A stretch of DNA of 64,000 nt from Lactiplantibacillus fabifermentans DSM 21115 (GTDB taxonomy: Bacteria > Bacillota > Bacilli > Lactobacillales > Lactobacillaceae): positions 1-64,000 of the forward strand of contig NZ_AYGX02000032.1 of the NCBI RefSeq assembly GCF_000498955.2, read 5' to 3'. Positions 50,101 through 59,351 of this stretch are shown here, in pieces. The position numbers were made by a program, and so were the translations under genes. The notes beneath the pieces are model-generated. The model was not told where the DNA came from. It did not search any database and saw only the letters and a program-made list of their open reading frames with translations. Each line of letters starts with the position of its first letter. Positions within the stretch are counted from its first letter, which is position 1.

Positions 50101-50289
50101 ATGAAGATTGATTGGCATCGTTCCAACGATTCCGTCATCGCGGGGGTCATCGGTGGAATTGCGGAACACTTCGACTGGAATCCAAATGTTGCCCGCATTT
50201 TGTACGTTGTCTTATCATTAACGCCATTTCCAGGGATCATTGTCTACTTAATTTTATGGTTATTAATGAAAGATCCGATTAACAACTAA
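50101..50289 (+). CDS. PspC-domain small membrane protein
   Basis: 62 aa. RSNDSVIAGVIGGIAEHFDWNPNVARILYVVLSLTPFPGIIVYLILWLLM is the PspC (phage-shock) domain, one amphipathic plus one transmembrane helix. Envelope-stress role inferred from family. GGGGG ribosome site upstream. Followed directly by the parS site. Confidence 0.88.
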   Translation: MKIDWHRSNDSVIAGVIGGIAEHFDWNPNVARILYVVLSLTPFPGIIVYLILWLLMKDPINN

Positions 50290-50291
50290 TA

Positions 50292-50307
50292 TGTTTCACG
50301 TGAAACA
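50292..50307. promoter_or_regulatory. parS site (ParB/Spo0J binding)
   Basis: TGTTTCACGTGAAACA equals the bacterial parS consensus TGTTNCACGTGAAACA at every position, a perfect 16-bp palindrome (18 bp with flanking A/T). Intergenic, 2 bp after the PspC stop. ParB loads here to build the segregation complex near the origin. Confidence 0.92.
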
Positions 50308-50313
50308 TGTTTA

Positions 50314-50350
50314 AAAAAATGCGCTACTCTCAACGAGTAACGCATTTTTT
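50314..50350. terminator. Bidirectional terminator
   Basis: AAAAAATGCG / CGCATTTTTT with inner TACTC/GAGTA. It serves pspC (plus) and the membrane protein on the minus strand, whose stop codon it contains. Confidence 0.88.
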
Positions 50351-52085
50351 AGTGGCGTGGTCGATACCAACTCAGCCATAACCCACCGACAATCGCCAAA
50401 CTGGCTAGCCCACTAAGCGCCAGTAACCAACCATGTCGCGAGCTTTGCGCCACTGAAATTGTAACCCGACTACGCCCTGCTGGTAACCGGGTTTGTAGTT
50501 GCCCCTGAGCGCGTTTAGCGGCTTGCATCCGGCCATTCACCGTCACGCGATAAGTGACATTTGCATAGCCGACTACTGGCAACAGTTCAACTTTTGACCG
50601 GCGTAAATGTGCCACAAACGTGACCTGCTGATCAGTCGCATGTTGATAAGTGAAACGCTTAGCGGTGGTCGTATTAAACGCCGCGCGTAAACTATTCATC
50701 GGCGAGGTGATATTCCAATTCATTTTGTCACTGGCTGTAATCGTAGGTAAGTGCGAACGACCGGATTTTTTCAGCGAATAGTCCGGAATGGTCCGAGTAT
50801 CAATGTTGGCTTGATAGTTTTGATTCGTCATGTGCCACAAGCGCGCCGTGGCGGTTGGGCTCGTGTGGGTCCGCATTGCTTGGACATAAGTGGTGCCGAC
50901 CCGGCTGTGCAGTTGCCACGTGCCCGCAATAGCTAACCCCATCAACAGGCCACTAAAACTCACTACCATTAATTTACTAGGTGCGTGGGTTTGTTCAAAA
51001 TACAAGATAGTCGCGACCATCAAGCCTAATGCAACTAACACCAAAAAACGCATCGTAAATTGAACTAACTGTAATGGCGTATTGGCTAATTTGACCCACG
51101 GCCACCAGTTTTGAGCGACTAGCCAAATTAGTAGCGTGCCGATTAACCAATAGCGCCACGTGCCAGTTGTCGCATCAAACACGCGTAGCACTAGGCTCAA
51201 CAAGATAACACTAGCAACCAGGCCGATTCCCGCACCGTTAGCCGACTCACTGAAGTCATTTTGAATCAGTTGTTGCCATGCCACGACCGGGCTCAGTGGA
51301 ATTAGACTCGGTGTCGGTGTCACCATCTGATTATGCGTCACCCACTCGAACACATTCAACAATGAATAAAGGCTCATCAAAATTGCACCGCCACCCGCCG
51401 CTAAAACGGCCAAGACTTCAGCGCGGGTCACGTGACGTAACCCGAGCCGCACTAGCTCCAAGCCGACGACCGCGCCCGTGAACATGACCAGCGACAACAC
51501 ATGTGAATTGGCGGTTAACCCCATACCTAGTGCTAACCAGCCCGTGCCACGCCATTGTCGCTGCCAGATTTGCCACAGCCCTAACATGACTAACGGTAAG
51601 AATGCGTAGCCAAGCGCTTCACCTAAAGCGACCCGACCATACATCACCACAAAATGATAGGCATTGAATTGATACAACATGACGCCAAACCAGCGCAGCC
51701 AACGTTGCTTCGTTAATGCTTTCGCCAACCAATAGCTATTCATAATCGTGATCAAGTTCAATAGGAAAAAGCCAATTGCCAAGGCGCCTAACGCATTCGA
51801 CCACCACAAATGGGGGACGACAAAAATCAGTAGCGTTACCCACGGATACATCGCGTTAACCGCTAAGCCCCGGTGACCGAGCCCGATAAAGTTCACCAAG
51901 CTTGGTAGGTGTCCCGCCCGCAACGCAGTATATACTGACGCTAGTCGGGCCAAGTGAATATCGCCGTCATTATTCATGCCAAAAAAGCCACCACTAAACG
52001 CCGGCCAAGTCGACACCCCCGCTAGCCCGATCAGTGCTACTATCATGATAATTTTTGGCCAATATTTCCATCGCAGCCACCGCAT
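50349..52085 (-). CDS. Large polytopic membrane protein (YfhO/PTPS-related, GT-C-like)
   Basis: 578 aa, about twelve helices and a large extracytoplasmic C-terminal beta domain (TYRVTVNGRMQAAKRAQGQLQTRLPAGRSRVTI). The N-terminal FFGMNNDGDIHLARLASVYTALRAGHLP recalls the acidic motif of GT-C glycosyltransferases and the '6-pyruvoyl-tetrahydropterin synthase-related' membrane proteins of lactobacilli. Probably transfers or flips a cell-envelope glycan. The acceptor is unknown. SD GGGGGTG. Confidence 0.68.
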   Translation of the reverse strand: MRWLRWKYWPKIIMIVALIGLAGVSTWPAFSGGFFGMNNDGDIHLARLASVYTALRAGHLPSLVNFIGLGHRGLAVNAMYPWVTLLIFVVPHLWWSNALGALAIGFFLLNLITIMNSYWLAKALTKQRWLRWFGVMLYQFNAYHFVVMYGRVALGEALGYAFLPLVMLGLWQIWQRQWRGTGWLALGMGLTANSHVLSLVMFTGAVVGLELVRLGLRHVTRAEVLAVLAAGGGAILMSLYSLLNVFEWVTHNQMVTPTPSLIPLSPVVAWQQLIQNDFSESANGAGIGLVASVILLSLVLRVFDATTGTWRYWLIGTLLIWLVAQNWWPWVKLANTPLQLVQFTMRFLVLVALGLMVATILYFEQTHAPSKLMVVSFSGLLMGLAIAGTWQLHSRVGTTYVQAMRTHTSPTATARLWHMTNQNYQANIDTRTIPDYSLKKSGRSHLPTITASDKMNWNITSPMNSLRAAFNTTTAKRFTYQHATDQQVTFVAHLRRSKVELLPVVGYANVTYRVTVNGRMQAAKRAQGQLQTRLPAGRSRVTISVAQSSRHGWLLALSGLASLAIVGGLWLSWYRPRH

Positions 52086-52185
52086 ACTCGCACCCCCACC
52101 TGTCTGAAGATATCAGTTTAACGCTAGTATACGGCTGATGACCCCGGACTAAGGGCCCGGGGAGCTTAGTTTGGAAACTAAAATA

Positions 52186-52224
52186 AGTCCAATCAATGAC
52201 CTCGTTATGACCATTAATTGGACT
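52186..52224 (-). terminator. Terminator after the nucleoside phosphorylase
   Basis: AGTCCAATCAATG / CATTAATTGGACT, 13-bp stem with one mismatch and a 13-nt loop, T-rich beyond on the minus strand. Confidence 0.75.
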
Positions 52225-52229
52225 AATAC

Positions 52230-52985
52230 TTATAAAATTAAACTTTGGGCGGTTAATTCAATCGCCGTTTCAATCGCATCGGCCCCCCAATGTCGCGGAT
52301 CGTAAGCACTTAATTCAGCTAATGAGTCCGCGGTAAATAGGAGTTGCCCGAATGCCACTTGCCGAAACTCGGCACAAGCCGCTAACGCCGCACATTCCAT
52401 TTCAACGACTTGGCAGCCACGGTGCTTGACCGCGGCAATTTTAGTGGCCGTTTCACGAAACATCGCGTCAGTCGTCCAAGTTTTAACGACTTCAAACTTC
52501 AAATCAGCGGCGGTTAACGTCGTCGCCAGTTGCGCCTGCATCTTGGCATTGAGCGTCACCCAGTCCGCGGCTGGTAAATAATGAAAGGAAGTTCCCTCAT
52601 CGCGTAGCGCCGCAACTGGTAATAGCAACTGGCCTTCCGGTAAGGCCGTCAGCGCCCCACAACTACCCATGCTCATAATCTCGTGTCCGCCAAATTGGAT
52701 CAGCACTTCTAATAACATCACCGCGGCTGGTGCACCTAAGGGAGCTTGGGCCACGCCTAACGTAGCACCATGATAGTCAATCTGATAGACCCGACTGACT
52801 TTGGTAATCGTGCCAAAGTTGCCGAGTTCGACACCATGATAGCGTTGAACAAATTGTTGGAAATGTGGATCATCCGTTAATAAGTATAATACCTTACTAG
52901 GAACTGCAAATTCGCCGTCTACCCGCGGACTCAAGACCGCTTGCGGGTTGGCATCATAATGTAATAATTCCAAGTCAGTTGTCAT
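52230..52985 (-). CDS. Nucleoside phosphorylase (PNP/UDP family)
   Basis: 251 aa. PNP_UDP_1 fold: IMSMGSCGALTALPEGQLLLP (phosphate/ribose site), VVEMECAALAACAEF (ribose site Glu-Met-Glu) and FTADSLAE. Splits purine or uridine nucleosides with phosphate. The 'MECAAL' form favours uridine- or hexameric PNP-type enzymes. Substrate not determinable. In an operon with the GNAT gene 15 bp upstream. Confidence 0.82.
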   Translation of the reverse strand: MTTDLELLHYDANPQAVLSPRVDGEFAVPSKVLYLLTDDPHFQQFVQRYHGVELGNFGTITKVSRVYQIDYHGATLGVAQAPLGAPAAVMLLEVLIQFGGHEIMSMGSCGALTALPEGQLLLPVAALRDEGTSFHYLPAADWVTLNAKMQAQLATTLTAADLKFEVVKTWTTDAMFRETATKIAAVKHRGCQVVEMECAALAACAEFRQVAFGQLLFTADSLAELSAYDPRHWGADAIETAIELTAQSLIL

Positions 52986-53000
52986 CGAACCCCCACCTTT

Positions 53001-53483
53001 TCAAATCAGATATGCCAAGCTATAATCATCAATGAAACGACCGTTGAGATAAAAAGCATCGCGAGCGACCCCCTCGACCTCAAAACCTTGTTGCGCATAA
53101 AACTGCCGGGCCGTCGTATTCGTCGCCAAGACGCGCAATTCAATGCGGTGAATCCCCTGCTGTTTGGCAGCCAACTTTAATGCTTGCATTAAGCCGCTGC
53201 CCACACCTTGATGCTGCGCAGTCAACGCTACGCCAATGCCGATATTCCATGTGTAACGCATGGATTCAAAGGGCGGTTGCGGATTCCAGCTAATCATTCC
53301 CAAAACTTGGGTACCGCGCACTGCCACTAACTGACTGCCAACCGGATTGGCTTGTTGATAGTCGGCTAAAGTGGTTACTCGACTGGGACCCGGACTATTG
53401 GTTACATTCCAAATCGTCTGATCAATCGCCAATAATGCCGGTAAATCAGCCGACGTTGAATACCGATAACTAATGGGTGTCAT
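53001..53483 (-). CDS. GNAT-family N-acetyltransferase
   Basis: 160 aa. Motif A VALTAQHQGVGSGLMQALKLAAKQQG (acetyl-CoA pyrophosphate loop QGVGSGL) and motif B NTTARQFYAQQGFEVEGVARDAFYLNGRFIDDYSLAYL, like phosphinothricin/RimJ-type acetyltransferases. Start: AGAAGG 6 nt before the ATG at 53483. The longer frame to 53516 lacks a ribosome site. Co-transcribed with the nucleoside phosphorylase. Acceptor unknown. Confidence 0.85.
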   Translation of the reverse strand: MTPISYRYSTSADLPALLAIDQTIWNVTNSPGPSRVTTLADYQQANPVGSQLVAVRGTQVLGMISWNPQPPFESMRYTWNIGIGVALTAQHQGVGSGLMQALKLAAKQQGIHRIELRVLATNTTARQFYAQQGFEVEGVARDAFYLNGRFIDDYSLAYLI

Positions 53484-53684
53484 TTTATGCCTTCTTATCT
53501 TAATAATTAGTGTCAAATAATGTTTTAATATTTAAACGTAACTGGCGACTTTTGTCGTCAAATCTGATATGCTAATGCAACTAAAGTAATATTTGGTCAT
53601 CAGAATGTCAAACATTTTTATAACTGTACATAATAATATTCGTTTATAATAATAATTAACAAATACATAAACTCATGAAAGGAT

Positions 53685-53747
53685 GTGGCGAAATTGGCCT
53701 GCTTAACTCGCAATAAACGTCGAGATTTTACTGAACCTAACAGATAA
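53685..53747 (+). CDS. Possible 20-codon leader peptide before the P-type ATPase
   Basis: GTG start (53685) close to AAAGGAT, or TTG at 53694. Encodes MAKLACLTRNKRRDFTEPNR, ending TAA 27 bp before the ATPase ATG. Strongly basic. It may be a leader or small regulatory peptide, or chance: the ribosome-site spacing for GTG is short. -10 TATAAT lies at 53645-53650. Confidence 0.35.
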   Translation: MAKLACLTRNKRRDFTEPNR

Positions 53748-53774
53748 AAACAATTATATACAGGAGTGGATTTA

Positions 53775-56516
53775 ATGATAGACAACAATTCCCAGAATTT
53801 GACTGATACACCTGAAACTGATACTGACAAATTGCCTCCCGATACCGAGGACCATTTGTGGCAGCTTGATGAACCAACTTTAGCCACCCAATACCAGACT
53901 GATAGTACGACTGGTTTGAGTGCCGCTGAAGCTGAGCGCCGTCTACAACACGACGGCCGCAACGAGCTGGAGACGAAACGGACCTCCCGCTTCGTGCAGT
54001 TCATCAAGCAGTTTAATAACAGTATTATTTACATTTTAGCGGCCGCGGCGGTCATGACCTTTGTGATGCACCGCTATTCCGATTCAATCGTTATTGGCTT
54101 AGTAATTATTGCCAACGCCATTATTGGTTATGTGCAAGAGCGCCAAGCGGGTAACGCTTTGGAACGGATCCGTGAAATGTTGATTTCAAAAAACTTTGTC
54201 ATTCGTGATGGGAAAAAGTTAGAAATTGATGCCCGCGATTTAGTCGTTGGTGACTTAGTAAACTTGGAAGCCGGGGATGCGGTTCCCGCGGACATGCGCT
54301 TAATTTCCGCGGATAACTTGAATGTGCAAGAATCCGTTTTAACGGGTGAAACTAATGCGGTTGAAAAACAGGAAGAACCGATGCCCGCTAGTGACCTCGC
54401 TTTAGCCGATCGTCGCAACATGGTCTACGCTTCGACCGCCGTCACTAGTGGTTCCGGTCTCGGAATCGTGACGGCGACCGCCGAAGCGACTGAGATTGGC
54501 CACATTCAACAATCCGTGGGTGAAGTGAAATCCAAACCAACCCCCTTGATGCAAAACTTGAACTCCTTAGGGTTTGGGTTATCGATTGCCATCGTCGTCT
54601 CGGCCGTGCTCTTATTCATCTTAGGGATGTTCATGAACACGTACAGCTTGCCAACCTTGCTGATTGCCGTCATTACGATGGTCGTCGGGTCGATGCCGGA
54701 AGGGTTACCGGCCAGCACCTCCGTTGTGTTAGCGATGGGGACGCGCCAGATGACCAAGAAAAACGTCATCGTGAAGTCCTTGCCAGCCGTGGAAACTTTA
54801 GGGGCCGTCGATATCGTCAATACCGATAAAACTGGGACTTTGACGAAAAATGAAATGACCGTAACCAAAGTCGTTACGCCGGACGCCCGTTATGATGTTA
54901 CCGGCGTCGGCTATGATGATAATGGTGGAATTAATTTTGACGGGGCCTTGAAGCTCAACGGTCAAACGGTCGACTGGCAACAAGATGACCATATGGCGTG
55001 GCTCGTTAAGATTGCCGGTCAAACGACCGATGCCGAATTGCATTTTGAAAACAATCGCTGGGAACTGACTGGGGAACCAACCGATGGCGCGTTAACCACG
55101 CTTTATCGCAAGATGACCGGTCACGACCCCGAAGTGGCAGAAGTAGACTCCTTACCATTCGACTCGGCGTTTCGTTTTTCAGCGCGATTAGCTGATTTAG
55201 ACGGTCAACGGGTCTTGATGGTCAAAGGTTCCCCCGCTACTATTTTGCAGTTGACGACCGAAGCTAATGCCACTAAATATTGGGACGATGCCATGGACGA
55301 CTTAACGGCTGATGGCTTACGCGTCGTAGCGTTGGCCGCCCAAGTCGTTGATGATGACGTCACTGAAATTGACGCCGCCAAGATTCACGACTTACATTTA
55401 GCCGGTTTCGTCGGTATCATCGACCCACCCCGGGAAGAAGCGGCCACGGCAATTGCGGAATTACGCCAAGCCGGCGTCCAAGTTAAAATGATTACTGGTG
55501 ACCATCCGGATACTGCGATGGCGATTGCCAACAAGTTGAACTTGGCACCGCAAGTTAAGGCCATTACGGGTCCTGAAATCGACGCGTTGGACGATGACCA
55601 ATTAAAAGCGCATATCGATGACTATAACGTCTTCGCCCGCGCAACACCGGAGAACAAGTTACGAATTGTGCGCGCCCAACAAGCTAATAACCACGTCGTT
55701 TCCATGACTGGTGACGGGGTCAACGATGCCCCCGCCTTAAAGCAAGCTGATATCGGGGTCGCCATGGGGATCAAAGGGACCGAAGTTGCCAAAGAATCCG
55801 CCGATATGGTGTTAGCCGATGATGACTTCGCCGATATCGTCGCCGCGGTGCGCGAAGGCCGCCACGTCTTTGATAACATTCGTAAAACGATTCGCTTCTT
55901 GTTACCAACGAGTTTTGCGGAAGGGTTAGTCGTCATTATTAGTATTTTAATGGGCCACGACTTGCCACTCTACCCGACCCAGTTGCTCTGGATTAACATG
56001 GTTTCCGCGTTAACCATCCAGTTCGCCTTCATTTTCGAGCCACCCGAAGCAGGCATTATGTCCCGGGGGCCGCGAAATGTGAAAGCCGGCCTGTTAAGTA
56101 AGCTCGACTCGTTTGAAATCATTTACGTGTCACTGCTCATTTCTGGTCTGGGGATTTTCGCTTACGACTACTTGACGAACCTGGGTTTACCAAACGTGGT
56201 CGGCAGTACGATGTCGTTAAACATTATTATTTTTGGGAAGATCTTTTATCTGTTTAACTTGCGTAATGATCACCCAGTCATTTCCAAGTACTTCTTCCAA
56301 AACAAGATGGCGTTTTACATCATTGGTATCTTGATTGCCTTACAATTAGGTATCATCTACTTGCCGTTCATGCAATCCGTCTTCAATACGACCAACGTTA
56401 ACTTCTGGTACGGTTGGGGCATCCCAATCCTATGTGGGATTGTTGTGTTAATCGTAACCGAAATCGGGAAATTTATCCGGTTTCGCTTCGTTGAAAAAAA
56501 TGAAGTTTTAAGCTAA
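53775..56516 (+). CDS. P2-type cation-transporting ATPase
   Basis: 913 aa. Cation_ATPase_N domain, actuator LTGETNAVEK (TGES-type), M4 GSMPEGLPASTSVVLAMGTRQM, phosphorylated DKTGTLT, hinge MTGDGVNDAPALKQADIGVAMG. Ten predicted helices. The family pumps Ca2+, Na+/K+ or H+. M6 reads LLWINMVSALTIQFAFIFEPPE, lacking the NLVTDGLPA aspartate that Ca2+ pumps need, so calcium is doubtful. AGGAG precedes the ATG at 53775 by 8 nt. GTG 53766 overlaps it. Single transcription unit. Confidence 0.88.
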   Translation: MIDNNSQNLTDTPETDTDKLPPDTEDHLWQLDEPTLATQYQTDSTTGLSAAEAERRLQHDGRNELETKRTSRFVQFIKQFNNSIIYILAAAAVMTFVMHRYSDSIVIGLVIIANAIIGYVQERQAGNALERIREMLISKNFVIRDGKKLEIDARDLVVGDLVNLEAGDAVPADMRLISADNLNVQESVLTGETNAVEKQEEPMPASDLALADRRNMVYASTAVTSGSGLGIVTATAEATEIGHIQQSVGEVKSKPTPLMQNLNSLGFGLSIAIVVSAVLLFILGMFMNTYSLPTLLIAVITMVVGSMPEGLPASTSVVLAMGTRQMTKKNVIVKSLPAVETLGAVDIVNTDKTGTLTKNEMTVTKVVTPDARYDVTGVGYDDNGGINFDGALKLNGQTVDWQQDDHMAWLVKIAGQTTDAELHFENNRWELTGEPTDGALTTLYRKMTGHDPEVAEVDSLPFDSAFRFSARLADLDGQRVLMVKGSPATILQLTTEANATKYWDDAMDDLTADGLRVVALAAQVVDDDVTEIDAAKIHDLHLAGFVGIIDPPREEAATAIAELRQAGVQVKMITGDHPDTAMAIANKLNLAPQVKAITGPEIDALDDDQLKAHIDDYNVFARATPENKLRIVRAQQANNHVVSMTGDGVNDAPALKQADIGVAMGIKGTEVAKESADMVLADDDFADIVAAVREGRHVFDNIRKTIRFLLPTSFAEGLVVIISILMGHDLPLYPTQLLWINMVSALTIQFAFIFEPPEAGIMSRGPRNVKAGLLSKLDSFEIIYVSLLISGLGIFAYDYLTNLGLPNVVGSTMSLNIIIFGKIFYLFNLRNDHPVISKYFFQNKMAFYIIGILIALQLGIIYLPFMQSVFNTTNVNFWYGWGIPILCGIVVLIVTEIGKFIRFRFVEKNEVLS

Positions 56517-56521
56517 TTTAC

Positions 56522-56562
56522 AAAAACTGCGTCACCTCTAAATTGAGGTGGCGCAGTTTTTT
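56522..56562. terminator. Bidirectional terminator
   Basis: AAAAACTGCG-t-CACCTC / GAGGTG-g-CGCAGTTTTTT between the convergent ATPase and prolyl aminopeptidase genes. Confidence 0.9.
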
Positions 56563-56564
56563 AT

Positions 56565-57446
56565 TTAGCGCGTCAAAAACGCACCGAGATGTTCAAAATA
56601 GTCAGCCGGATTATCCAGCATTTGGCCATGGCCCGCATGTGGCGTCACGTGATACCACGCTTGCGGCATGGTCTTCACCATTCGTTTGATGGCCGCTAAC
56701 GGCATCGTATCGTGTTCCCCCACCATCAAATAAGTGGGAATAGTAATGTCGCCCAGACGATCACGAATATCCCAACCGGTCAGCGTACCGCCGCTCACAA
56801 ACTCATTATCGCCGCAAAAATGATGATAAATCGTCGGCGCCATAACCGACACTAAATGTTGGGGTTGGGCAGCGCGCGCATGGTGTAAATGATGGTCACA
56901 AAATTCCGCTAATAACTTTTGATAGCGCGGCTCGTGATACGCCCGCCGCTGTTCCACGTCATGCATGTAGATGAGCGCACGTTTGGAAAACATCTGCGAC
57001 CGAATGGCTTCAAGATTGGCGGTGTATTCAGCCGTGTTATCAATCATGCTGGAGACGACGAGGCCTTTGAGGTGGTCACCGTATTTGAGTGCGTATTCCA
57101 TTGCCAGTAACCCGCCCCAGGACTGACCTAGTAAGTAAAAGTCCTCGAGACCGAGCGCTTGGCGGACTTGTTCGACTTCATCGACGTAATAGGCCACGTT
57201 TAAATACTTGGTACGATTCGCCGGATCCGACCAATCTGGGGATTCCGAAAAATACGAACCCAACTGATCGTACATCGTGACTTGGACGTGGTACGGCGCT
57301 AGCTTGGCGGCGAAGTTTTCGAATATTTCGTGGGTGCCGCCTGGGCCGCCGTGGAGGCAGAGGAGTTTTGTTGGGCCGGTGCCGGTTGTACGCGTCCATA
57401 AGTGATAATTGCTACCTATGGAGATAGCATTGGTGCCTACTCTCAT
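56565..57446 (-). CDS. pepI: Proline iminopeptidase
   Basis: 293 aa, alpha/beta hydrolase of family S33. Oxyanion HGGPGGTHE, nucleophile elbow GQSWGG, Asp in LMVGEHDTMP, His in TPHAGHGQML. Removes N-terminal proline from short peptides, the last step in casein-type peptide use by lactobacilli. AGGGGGC before the ATG. Confidence 0.9.
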   Translation of the reverse strand: MRVGTNAISIGSNYHLWTRTTGTGPTKLLCLHGGPGGTHEIFENFAAKLAPYHVQVTMYDQLGSYFSESPDWSDPANRTKYLNVAYYVDEVEQVRQALGLEDFYLLGQSWGGLLAMEYALKYGDHLKGLVVSSMIDNTAEYTANLEAIRSQMFSKRALIYMHDVEQRRAYHEPRYQKLLAEFCDHHLHHARAAQPQHLVSVMAPTIYHHFCGDNEFVSGGTLTGWDIRDRLGDITIPTYLMVGEHDTMPLAAIKRMVKTMPQAWYHVTPHAGHGQMLDNPADYFEHLGAFLTR

Positions 57447-57600
57447 TCATTCGCCCCCTAAACTAATTAATCGTTAGAATGTGTTGTGTTCCTACCTTAA
57501 TTATATGATAACCACCAATTAAGATGAAACAGGAAACTATCCCACGAATGCAACTAAGAACTTCTTATCAATTACTTCAATTGGATCATACAGCTTGATT

Positions 57601-58392
57601 CTAAATTGCCTTAAACGTCCCCCGATACAACCAATGCATCACCATCCCCAACTGCTGATTCCAAAGCGGCCAATCATGCCGCCCCGGCAGTTCATCCCAA
57701 GTGAATTGGTTACCGAACTTGGCCGCCAACCGTGGTCGCATCGCCACATCCATCGCTCGCAACATGTCTTGGCTCCCGGTCGTCATCAAGACACGTAAAT
57801 CGGTGTCAGCGGGCACGCGCGCCAATAAGTATCCCAAACTAACGGGGCTATCTTCCAAGTGTTGCGGATCAAACGCCAAGTCAAAATCCGGCATCATCGT
57901 GGCTTGTTCAACGCGAAAACGACCTAAATCAGTCACGGGCGACAAGGCCGCCACCGCGGCAAAGCGGTCCGGGTACGTCAAAGCCCAGCGCAGAGCACCA
58001 TAACCGCCCATCGAGTTCCCAACGACGACATTATCAGCAGGCGCTTCACTCAACGGAAACATAAAGCGCAACCGTTCCGGCAATTCTCGCGTGAGAAAGG
58101 TCCAATATTTCGGTCCGCTAACCATATCGGTGTAAAAGCCCCGTTCGGTTTGGGGCATCACGACTGCCACGCGGTATTGCGTCGCCAAGGCTTCAATCGT
58201 GGTATTACGCAGCCAAGTTGTGGCGTCGCCGCCTAAGCCGTGTAGCAGCCAAATCGTTGGCAACAATTGATGACCGCTGGCGTAATCGGCCGCGACTTCG
58301 CCAGTAGGATTCAACGGTTCCGGTAAAATGACATTCACATTGACCGACCGTCCCAACGTATTGGCATAAAAATTATTATAATGAACGGACAT
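57601..58392 (-). CDS. Esterase (EstA/esterase D-type alpha/beta hydrolase)
   Basis: 263 aa. IWLLHGLGGDATTWLRNTTIE, VVMPQTERGFYTDMVSGPKYWTFLTRELPERL and the nucleophile elbow VVGNSMGGYGALRWA. Late Asp/His pair in DELPGRHDWPLWNQQLG. Same type as lactic-acid-bacterial tributyrin/short-chain carboxylesterases. Cytoplasmic. Start: GGGGGTGG 5 nt before the ATG at 58392. An upstream ATG overlaps it. Confidence 0.88.
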   Translation of the reverse strand: MSVHYNNFYANTLGRSVNVNVILPEPLNPTGEVAADYASGHQLLPTIWLLHGLGGDATTWLRNTTIEALATQYRVAVVMPQTERGFYTDMVSGPKYWTFLTRELPERLRFMFPLSEAPADNVVVGNSMGGYGALRWALTYPDRFAAVAALSPVTDLGRFRVEQATMMPDFDLAFDPQHLEDSPVSLGYLLARVPADTDLRVLMTTGSQDMLRAMDVAMRPRLAAKFGNQFTWDELPGRHDWPLWNQQLGMVMHWLYRGTFKAI

Positions 58393-58499
58393 TGGTGCCA
58401 CCCCCATATCGTTATTTATATAATCAAATAAATTTTAAAAATATTTACGAATAAATTATCCCACGCCATTCCCAAATACTCAACTGTTTGCCAAGTAAA

Positions 58500-58531
58500 A
58501 ACCGGCTATCAACGTTCGCTGATAACCGGTT
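58500..58531 (-). terminator. Terminator after the alpha/beta hydrolase
   Basis: AACCGG-c-TATCA / TGATA-a-CCGGTT, 8-nt loop, then TTTTT on the minus strand. Confidence 0.85.
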
Positions 58532-58535
58532 CACT

Positions 58536-59318
58536 TTACAATGTATTTAAAAAATCTAATAACGCGTCATTAAACGCCGCCGACTGTTCGGCCATCACGA
58601 TATGACCGGCATCCGCAATCTTGACGCTTTGCCCATGAATCGCTGTTTTAGCCGTTACGGCCGCAAATTCCGGATTAAAGTACGGCGACTTGGCCCCGGC
58701 AATAATCAAAAATGGCACGGTGATATCGGCAACCACATCTCGCCAATCTTGAAAGGCGTGATTGATTAGTAACGGTACCATCAAGCCCCTATCAAACGGA
58801 GCCTCGGCTTCAATCCCTTTGACGAGCGCATACGTATCATCATCAATATGCTTATAAGTCGAATGTCCCAATGGCATTTTAAAGTAGTCAGGGAAGTCGG
58901 CCCAAGTAATTTTCTTGAACCCGTACGGCCATGATGGCGTATTGATCATCTTGGGCGTCTGGTCGACATCGATCACGGCGCGGACGTTGGCATCGCCGAA
59001 TAAAGATAGGTACGCAAACCACGTCGCGGCCCCCATGGAATTACCGAGTAAAATCGGCTTTTCTAACCCTAAATGTTCAATCAATTCATGGGCATCCAAG
59101 GCCCGCCGACTCATCCGTAAGCCCTTTTTGGTGTGTTCTGACAACCCCTGGCACCGACCATCTAAATTAATCACTCGATAGCCCGCATCCAGTAAGACAG
59201 GAACTTGTCGGTGCCAAATCTCTTTTGAACCACCAAATCCCGTCAAAATGACGATGGGCTGGCCACTCCCTTTGTCAGTGTAATCTAAACTCACTTGATC
59301 CGAAGTTATAAATCGCAT
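58536..59318 (-). CDS. Alpha/beta hydrolase
   Basis: 260 aa. VILTGFGGSKEIWHRQ, nucleophile elbow LLGNSMGAATWF, Asp near FLIIAGAKSPYF and His in IADAGHIVMAEQ. Esterase/haloperoxidase-like, substrate unknown. AAGGAG before the ATG. Regulated from its own promoter by a palindrome of TetR type that overlaps the ribosome-site region. Confidence 0.87.
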   Translation of the reverse strand: MRFITSDQVSLDYTDKGSGQPIVILTGFGGSKEIWHRQVPVLLDAGYRVINLDGRCQGLSEHTKKGLRMSRRALDAHELIEHLGLEKPILLGNSMGAATWFAYLSLFGDANVRAVIDVDQTPKMINTPSWPYGFKKITWADFPDYFKMPLGHSTYKHIDDDTYALVKGIEAEAPFDRGLMVPLLINHAFQDWRDVVADITVPFLIIAGAKSPYFNPEFAAVTAKTAIHGQSVKIADAGHIVMAEQSAAFNDALLDFLNTL

Positions 59319-59330
59319 GTTTCTACTCCT

Positions 59331-59348
59331 TTTGACTGTTCAGTCAAA
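59331..59348. promoter_or_regulatory. Perfect TetR-type operator TTTGACTGTTCAGTCAAA
   Basis: 18-bp perfect palindrome between the -10 and start codon of the hydrolase gene. TGACTG-N2-CAGTCA spacing resembles TetR-family operators. No tetR is adjacent. Confidence 0.72.
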
Positions 59349-59351
59349 TTA

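Noticed and set aside
52139-52162. CCCCGG...CCGGGG hairpin near the large membrane protein start as a riboswitch
   Set aside because: Only a 6-bp stem without further conserved structure.
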